64,000 bases of DNA from Lycium barbarum. Lineage: Eukaryota > Streptophyta > Magnoliopsida > Solanales > Solanaceae. Every line of letters starts with the position of its first letter. The stretch's first letter is position 1. The translations under genes and the position numbers were made by a program. This document shows positions 57,484-64,000 of this stretch, piece by piece. Location of the stretch: positions 449,001-513,000 of the forward strand of contig NC_083348.1 in assembly GCF_019175385.1 (NCBI RefSeq), written 5' to 3'. Under the pieces are notes generated by a model. The model did not search any database and was not told where the DNA came from. It worked only from the letters and a program-made list of their open reading frames with translations.

Positions 57484-58445
57484 GTTTGTACTTTATTACG
57501 TCATGTGATTTCCTTCCTCTGGGTATTAGTAAGGGTGAGGTAATGTCCAACGCGATAGACACCGAGAATTCGTAAGGGCGATATGATAATAATACGGTTT
57601 AGCCCGGGGTGGGACCCACTACGAGAATTTTCTGAAAATTTACCGAGATCCCGATCTGCCCTAAATTATGTGACAAAGGTCGTGCGGGGCGGTCGATGAA
57701 ATTATACTAGCCATAACGCATCAAAATGTATGAAAGTTTCGAGGTTAAGCGTGCTAAGGCTAGAGCAATTCTGGGATAGGTGACCCCCCTGGGAAGGATA
57801 CAAAAAAAAAAAAAAAAAAAACCTGTGGCATAATTGTCAAGATTAATAATGAAATGCCGATAAGAGAAATTTTCATAAACCACTGGAGCCTTACTAGGAG
57901 TGGTCTGATTCTAATCAAGACTCTATCTGTTATACTTCTGCACCTCTGACTTGAATGAGGTTCTGCCTATTACGCCTCTGTACTTCTGAATTCGATTATG
58001 TTTCCATCTGATATATCTCTGTACGTCTGACTCTGGATACGTTTCTATCTGATATACCTCTGTACGATTAACTCTGATTATGAATCTGTCTGACACATCT
58101 CTATATGTCTAACTCTGATACGAAGCTGTCCGGTACATTTCTGTACGTCCGACCCTGACCATGGATCTGTCTGATATAATTCTATACGTCTGACTCCGAC
58201 TACGAATCTGTCTGACATAGTGCAGTACATCTGACTCTGATTATGGATCTGTTTAATATGCTTCTGTGCGTCTGGCTCTGGTTATGAATTTGTTTGATGT
58301 GACGTGGGATTATGATGACGTTGTAAGGAACCGAGAAGTGTGATAAGAGGTGAAAGATGTTGATGGCAATCGTAATGTTAAGGAACCTCCCCGAAGTGTC
58401 ACGAGACCCCCTAAGGTCAACTGAACATTCGAGGACGAATGTTCT
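57484..58445 (+). other. 3' untranslated part of the gag-only element, with degenerate repeats
   Basis: No pol remnant. A poly-A run of about 19 at 57801-57820. From about 57920 to 58290 a loose repeat of 40 to 50 bp (ATCTGTCTGA(T/C)A...CTCTGTACGTCTGACTCTG) occurs about eight times. It resembles the TCTGTATG-rich stretch of the LTR (54905-55260), so it may derive from it. The end carries the AACATTCGAGGACGAATGTT block that precedes the polypurine tract. Confidence 0.75.
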
Positions 58446-58459
58446 AAAGGAGGGGAGAA
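58446..58459 (+). other. Polypurine tract of the gag-only element
   Basis: AAAGGAGGGGAGAA, directly before the 3' LTR start TGTTATATTC. Confidence 0.92.
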
Positions 58460-61400
58460 TGTTATATTCTGCATTTTCGAACGTCGAATTATTTGTAAGG
58501 TGAGGTGGGGCCCACACGCCAAGAATTTTTTTTGGGACATGTGAAAAGTTATATGAATCGTATATGTAAATTTAAACACAACTCATGAAGGGCCCTGGGG
58601 CCAAATCAAAGTGGAAGCCCTCCAAACGAACATTTTTAAGAAAACGTTTTCGGATGACCTGACTTGGAGGGGCAAAAACGGCATTATAAGTATGGAATTT
58701 GGGAGAATACCCAGATATAACAGTTGTAGATAATTGAAATAGCTTTCCAACGGTAGGTCGTGGCCTCCCAGGAGACGTCGGTACAAGGAGATATGGATGT
58801 TTTAAGGTCGAAAGGTCAGTGGGCTAGGCCCAACTCGTGACCAACCGGGTTGGCCCAAAAAAAAACAAATTTACAAATTAGAGGCCCAATTGGGGTGGCC
58901 GGCCAACTAAAGGCCCAAGCCCATAAATTGGTCATGTGATTTATCATGTGATCAAGAATTATAATAAAAAGGGGCCAAGTGTTTATTTTCTAGAAGATTC
59001 ATGAAACAAGAAGAAAACTTGAGAGCTCAAGCCTAAGAGGCCTCTCGGCCAAACCAAGAACAAAAAAAAAATTTAGCCTTCAATCCAAAAATCTTGTTCT
59101 TCTTGAATTAGTAACAAGTTCAAGACGCTCTTCAACGTGGTATAACTAGTTTGGCGGAAGAACCACGTTTGCGGAAAGTTGGAATTTGAAGGAAAGGTAT
59201 GAATTCTATGTTTCATGTTACGGAATAAGTATATATGTTATAATGATTAGAATTAGATGAGAATTATGGAAGTATGGTGTGTGTGTGCATAGTTTGTGTG
59301 TGTGTAAATGGTGTGTTTGGCCGTGAGCTATGTGGGTGTGGGGGAGAAATGAATTCAAGTTTATTTGGTTTGTTAGTTGTGTCGTTGTGACCTTTGTGTC
59401 GCAAATAAAGGCTTCATGACTTGAATTGGTGTTGGGATTTCTTGTATGTAATTATGAGAAATTATGTGAATTTTATATGATTTTTATATAAGTGTGGAAG
59501 TAAGATCCTAAATGTGAATTACGATTGTTGGTAACGAATTTGGAAAGAAACAATGTGATTTGGAAGTTTCGTTGCAATTGGTAGAAACTTTGGGTAGAAT
59601 ATGGAATTGGCGGGAATACTTGAATTCATGAATATTGTTTGGAAGGCTATTGGAATGCATTTGAACAATCTTGAATTAGTTAGTGGATATGGAAAATGTG
59701 GATACTAGTTTGACAATGTGAAGTTTGAATGAAAGTTATTAAACTATGCGGAAAGAAGATTATTTATGTAGAACGCATTTTGATTACTTATGGATGTTGT
59801 TGGTATTGTTGTTTGGTTGGTTGTTGATGTTTGGAGCCGAGTCAATCTCGGGGATGTGGTATGTATAGGGGAGATGCTGAACAAATTTTTGTAGAAAACT
59901 ATGAGTTAAAGTTCAAGTTCTAAAGGCTTGAAATTGCTTATGGGTAAACTTGACCATTTCTAGATTTTGGACGAAATTGAAGTCGACGCCAAACGAGCGT
60001 AAGGCGCTATCGAGATATGTGAAGCATTTCCCTTTGTTCCTAGGCATGTTCTGGATGTGATAGGCTCGGCCGCGAGCCTTAAGTACGACTCCGTTCCCCG
60101 GAATTCGAGACGGAAAACCGCTCCAATTCCTTCAATTCAATTGAAGTTATTTTCTTACAAATTGCCTTTAAAGTGAGTTTTTGTACAAAATTTCCCTAAA
60201 CGGAGTCGGAACACTTCCAAACGATTATGGATGACCTCATAAGGTCTATTATCAATAATTTACATATGTTGCCTCGGGTTGGTCCGAGGCGGGCCCGCAA
60301 GGCCCGATATCTTCTGTAATACTTTAAATACTTCCGTTTTGTCCGATTTTCTCAGAAACCATCTGAACTACTATTTTGATCATGATACAACTATTTTTAT
60401 GAAATTCTTACAAAATGATTTCTGAGCATCTGAGAATCTGATTCTGATAATAATCTGTCGTGCCTTCCCAAGTAAGATATAGGCGCGTACTATGCATACT
60501 ATCCGTATACTCTGATTTTGACTCGCCGTTTAGCACCCTTCAGTCTGATTGAGTCTGTATGTGAGTCTGTATGTATGTGGTTTCTCATGGATCTGTTCGT
60601 GGCTGTCTCAATGCATTCCTTCACTGCGTCCCGGGCCAGGTTCTATTATCGTGCATATTCCTCTGCATTGTTCACCGCGTCCCTCGGTGTGCGGGCCGGG
60701 ATCTGTTATATCTGTATGATTATGATATATTGATCTGTGTATGGGGATGGCGGCCAGGATGGCATCTGATATGATCTGATTCTGTCTGTCCACCGCGTCC
60801 CGTACTAAGAGGGTCGGGTTCTGTTTACCGCGGCCCCAGACAGGGCCGGGATCTGTATGTCTCTATGCATGTGCCATCATTGTTTATATAAGCACGTGCC
60901 TCCGTATGATTCTGTATGATTTAGTATGACTCTGCACTACTCTGCATGCATAATTCTGTCTGGTATACTTCTGTCTGTCCGCCTGAATTTCGACTATGTC
61001 TGTATGTCCGTATGGATTCTGGTTCTGTACGTCTGTATGGGTTCCGATTCTGTACGTCTGTATGGATACTGATTCTGCTCATCTGCCCGGACTATGATTC
61101 CGTCTGTCTGTCTGAACCATGATTCTGTTTATCTGTATGGACCACGATTTTGTATGTCGGTCTGCATCATGACTTTGTCCGTCCGTCTGATGTATGGTTC
61201 TGTCCGTTATATTTCTGTGACTCCGGTTCTGACCATGATTGTATCTGTTATGTTTCTGCTTTACATACTCGGTACATTTTTCGTATTGACCCCCGTTCTT
61301 CGGGGGCTGCGCTACATGCCCGCAGGTACAGATGCACCAGGTGATACGCCGCCAGCGTAGGGTTCTGAGTCAGCTGTTTGAAGAGCTCCTTTGATCCGGA

Positions 61401-61751
61401 GCATACACTTTTGGTATATATCTTCTGTTTTCCGTATGTTCTGCATGTATGGAAATTCTGGGTACGACGGGGCCCTGTCCCGTCATATGATTCTGTATGT
61501 CTGTAGAGGCCTGTAGATAGATGTGTGGGTTACGGGTTTCGTCTGTATGTTATCCTTATCGGCTTATCTGTAAAAGTCTGCATGTTCAGGTATATATATA
61601 TATGCTTGCGCGCGTGCCGTATCTGTATCGGCCTACTTCTGTAATATCCGTTTGAAAAAAAAAAATTGTACGATACGAAATTCGGTCAGGTAGGTATGTA
61701 CGGGTACCCAGCTAGGGTGCCAGTCGCGGCCCACGGGGTTGGGTCATGACA
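58460..61751 (+). repeat. 3' LTR of the gag-only element
   Basis: 3292 bp, nearly identical to 52489-55794 apart from small indels and scattered substitutions. The end reads GGGTCATGACA, with one change from the 5' copy. GC hairpin at 61290-61306. Confidence 0.95.
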
Positions 61752-61756
61752 CCGTC

Positions 61757-62021
61757 TTACATCAAACCCCCTATCGAAAACTAGAAAAGGTTTCTCAACC
61801 TTGAAATCCTTGTTATAGTTGGGTTTGGACGGTACAATGTCCAAAGCAGTGGGCTCAAAGGCGATTTTTCCCTTGGGTTGAGAAGTTAGCTCAGTTCCTT
61901 GAGAAGAAACTGAGGGAACATCATGGGAGGTGGTTTCGGTGTTAGCAGACATTTGAAAGTTATGGAAAAGGAGATTTGGCGAATTCGAAAAAGAAGTTAA
62001 AAAATAGGAGTAAGGGAGCAA
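61757..62021 (-). pseudogene. Antisense Tat gene, N-terminal exon
   Basis: Start of the antisense gene. The better start is the ATG at 61952 (MSANTETTSHDVPSVSSQGT); an upstream in-frame ATG lies at 62021. The frame is open to the insertion point with a low-complexity N-terminus, then KPFLVFDRGFDVR, which leads into the Transposase_28-like domain resuming at 52483. The gag-only element interrupts it exactly at the TSD. A candidate TATA box for this strand lies at 62276-62282. Confidence 0.75.
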
Positions 62022-62536
62022 TCAAGAAAAAATTCAAAATGGTAAGAGTAAGAAGAAAAAGAAGCAACACTTTCTAAACAAAAACAGCTAATGAAGAAAT
62101 TGGTGGAGCTGGTTTCCTTTTACGCAATATAAGCAATGAATCAACTGGGATAAAACGGTTGAATCAGCAAGAAATATGAGATGGAGGATGATTAGAAGTG
62201 ATGAAGTGCAGAAATAAAATAGAGAAGTGAAGTGAAATGAAGACGTAAAATGGAAAAATGAAGAGGTGGAAGGTATTATATAGATATGGGGATCAAGGCG
62301 GTTACAGATCCCAGCCAACCGGGGAATGCCATGTGTCCCACAATTAATGAGAAGTGACTTGAAACGACGTGCGTTACGGCGGTTGTCAGAGCTGACCATC
62401 CGGGATGAGACACGTGGCTGATGACAGAGGGACGTGATGCAACTGTTCCGCCAAAATGAAAAGATAATAACGAGCATATGGAACCACCGGTTTCTTGATT
62501 CATCCACTTCCCGTTACTCCGGTAAAACTACGGTCC
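62022..62536 (-). promoter_or_regulatory. Candidate promoter of the antisense Tat gene
   Basis: On the minus strand CTATATAATACC at 62284-62273 is a good TATA box, about 325 bp before the ATG at 61952. The stretch down to the ATG is rich in CT, as plant leaders often are. No other gene is supported here. The minus-strand frame 62507-62088 is probably chance. Confidence 0.5.
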
Positions 62537-62556
62537 GCAAAAGTGTGGGGACTATC
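62537..62556 (+). other. Polypurine tract of the Tat element
   Basis: CAAAAGTGTGGGGACTATC immediately precedes the 3' LTR. The GGGGACTATC form before TGTATAC is common in Tat-type elements. Confidence 0.8.
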
Positions 62557-63247
62557 TGTATACGGTAAAAATCAGGCATATGCTATACCTGTGAGACCGG
62601 AGATCGAGGGAAGAAAGAAACAAGCATGAGCATGAAGACTTTCTTTCGTACCGGAGAAGTGCTTGATTCGAAGAAAGCGAAGGAAATCGTTTGGTCCGGT
62701 TTCTCCATAGCCGAGTTGATCGTGGCCGTTGGTCCGGTTGATCGTGGCTGTTGGCCCGGTTGTTCGTGGCCGTTGGTCCGGGTGATACATTACACAATTG
62801 CCACGCGTCAAGACCGTTCTGCCACATTGTACTACCTATCGTACGGGTGTCAGACCGTACGACAACCTTATCCTTTTAGGGTTTTTCTTTATTCAAAAGG
62901 GTTTTATGTTGTATGAGACCCATAAGGCAAAACTATAAATAGGGGGCATTACCCTACTTTCAAGGGTTGGCTTCTTCAGATCTAGAACATTGTAATAGCA
63001 AAATATATAAAATCTCCCCCTCTCATTCTCTGATTCTAGTCCGGATTTAGTGTGTTCTTTAGCTTTATTCAGTTAAACAATACTCATCCATTATTAATAC
63101 ATACATTTAGTGCAAACTATCGATTGTTAGTCACCTGCTCATAGCATATCCAAATCCATTTTCTTCCAATCAAATAGATTAAAGCTCATTCACATATCCT
63201 ATACCTCATTTACAAATTCAATTGATTACCTAAATTCGGGGTAAACA
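62557..63247 (+). repeat. 3' LTR of the Tat element
   Basis: 691 bp, TGTATACGGTAAAAATCAGG to GGGGTAAACA, with the same TATA box region (62934-62940). It differs from the 5' LTR at a few per cent of positions by eye. That is more than between the gag-only LTRs and agrees with the nesting order. Confidence 0.93.
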
Positions 63248-63252
63248 AAAAT

Positions 63253-63589
63253 CATAGTTGTCTTGGAATTCTTACTTTTCTTTTGAAATTTTAGGAGATT
63301 AATATTAAAATAACTAAGTTTTTTCACTTCTTCGATTTTCGTTATTCTCAATTATAGATTTATATATGGTCATAGAACTAAAAATCAATTAAAATTATGG
63401 TAAAAACGGAAATGAAAAAGAAAAATAGAGAAAGACTTTTTGTGAAAAATACTCGATTCTGGCGCGTGGTTTAATTTGTATGCCTTTGATGATTTTGGTA
63501 AAAGTATTTGTCCTCCAAGAAAAATGATGAACTATAGTGAATCTTTTTTGGTCGTTAATTTGTTCATTTTTAGGTGTCTATTATTAGAA
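63253..63589. other. Flank of the Tat element, nothing recognised
   Basis: AT-rich DNA that continues the sequence left of 37680. No frame or element end is supported. Confidence 0.4.
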
Positions 63590-64000
63590 AATGCAAGTAA
63601 TCTATTTGTTGGGTTTAGTTTATTAGGTATTTCTAGTGGAGACATTATTATGGCTTTTGCTAAAGCAGTGCAATTTTGCTCTAATAATAGTGCTGAAATC
63701 TAGGATGCAAGTTTTGGTATAAACTGGTTGGATCATAACGATATTAACAATGGTATTATAGAGGTGGATTCAATCCTAGTGGTGAAGTGGCTAGATGGTG
63801 AATATAGCATCCCCTGGGAATTCTTGAAGGAGATAGAAGCCTTGAAAAGGATTATAGACAAAAGAAGAATCAAAGTGCAACATTGTTTCAGGGAAGCAAA
63901 CACATTAGCTGATTCTTTAGCTAAATTTGGCAGTAACATACAGTTCAGTTTCATTGCTAATTTGTACTATACAATGCAGGAAATTCCAAGGCATGCTAGG
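63590..64000 (+). pseudogene. LINE-type RNase H (RVT_3) remnant, cut by the window edge
   Basis: The plus-strand frame ending at 63703 reads an RNase H start (GISSGDIIMAFAKAVQFC...NNSAEI). After a TAG at 63701-63703 the same frame goes on with IIEVDSILVVKWLDG, a basic RRIKVQHCFREANTLADSLA and a short tail to the window end. This is the pattern of the RNase H domain at the C-terminus of plant LINE-1 type RT proteins, also found as free copies. It contains at least one stop, so it is a remnant. Confidence 0.75.

Larger units (their letters stand above)
52489..61751 (+). mobile_element. Gag-only LTR retrotransposon (TR-GAG type), TSD CCGTC
   Basis: A complete non-autonomous element: LTRs 52489-55794 and 58460-61751, primer site, an intact gag ORF, no pol, and a polypurine tract. 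CCGTC at 52484-52488 and 61752-61756 is the target duplication. The interior is only 2.67 kb. It follows the plan of terminal-repeat retrotransposons with a GAG domain (TR-GAG) described in plants. LTR ends, primer site and zinc knuckles tie it to Tekay/Del chromoviruses. The LTRs differ at few positions by eye and the gag is open, so the insertion looks young. It split the antisense gene of the Tat element. Confidence 0.93.
37685..63247 (+). mobile_element. Tat-lineage Ty3/gypsy retrotransposon, twice interrupted, TSD AAAAT
   Basis: Complete from LTR to LTR, with AAAAT at 37680-37684 and 63248-63252. Order: 5' LTR, primer site, gag, protease, RT, RNase H, second (archaeal-type) RNase H, integrase without chromodomain, antisense gene, polypurine tract, 3' LTR. 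The second RNase H and the antisense gene point to the Tat lineage. Two later insertions sit inside it: the solo LTR at 45739-50247 and the gag-only element at 52489-61751. Without them and their TSD copies it is about 11.8 kb. Gag and RT are broken, so it is not autonomous now. Confidence 0.93.

Noticed and set aside
57191..57562. Minus-strand frames across the gag C-terminus with Trp-Cys or Leu-Val runs
   Set aside because: They are shadows of the CAGCAC hexamer tract in the intact plus-strand gag.
62088..62507. 139-codon minus-strand frame upstream of the antisense Tat gene
   Set aside because: It overlaps the candidate TATA box, has no recognisable domain and is hydrophobic by composition only.

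Overview
The window is a gene-poor, repeat-dense piece of a dicot nuclear genome, most likely Solanaceae. The basis is very long Ty3/gypsy LTRs, a Tat-lineage element with an antisense gene, SIRE-like copia elements, Stowaway and Mutator-like DNA transposons and an integrated plant pararetrovirus. The family assignment is pattern recognition and was not tested by a search. I see no convincing ordinary host gene. Almost everything is layers of mobile elements, several with exact boundaries and target-site duplications (TSDs).

Layout. (1) 1-6651: 3' end of a Tekay/Del-type chromovirus (integrase remnant, polypurine tract, 3' LTR); its LTR is split by a related solo LTR at 3232-6263 (TSD ACTCC). 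(2) 6652-8316: internally deleted SIRE-like copia element, plus strand. (3) 8317-8705: piece of a minus-strand Tekay-type LTR. (4) 8706-13715: minus-strand SIRE-like copia element that lacks pol but carries an extra 'envelope-like/plant transposon protein' ORF. (5) 13716-about 24000: endogenous caulimovirid in the order movement protein, coiled-coil region, coat/zinc knuckle, protease, RT-RNase H, 3' ORF, promoter. It is broken at many places and split by a 3.26-kb solo LTR at 16749-20005 (TSD TCAGG). (6) 24000-25471: low-copy-looking DNA with two MITEs. (7) 25472-29440: Mutator-like element with about 300-bp inverted repeats and a 9-bp TSD, split by a solo LTR at 26561-29191 (TSD GTATG). (8) 29617-35551: LTR element with no recognisable protein (LARD-like) and nearly identical LTRs. 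(9) 35552-37684: MITE-like pieces and a possible Helitron start. (10) 37685-63247: Tat-lineage Ty3/gypsy element (TSD AAAAT) with gag-protease-RT-RNase H-second RNase H-integrase and a long antisense gene between pol and the 3' LTR. It is split by a 4.5-kb solo LTR (45739-50247, TSD CTTAA) and by a complete, young-looking, gag-only element (52489-61751, TSD CCGTC). (11) 63253-64000: flank ending in a LINE-type RNase H remnant.

How the parts relate. Four solo LTRs with intact TSDs show repeated LTR-LTR recombination. Three elements keep LTRs, primer site and polypurine tract without a full pol (8706-13715, 29617-35551, 52489-61751), so they would depend on enzymes made elsewhere. The two signals most worth following are the gag-only element and the antisense gene of the Tat element, which shows apparent introns and a TATA box of its own. 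I found no CRISPR array, rRNA or tRNA gene, and nothing that I can honestly call a new kind of system.
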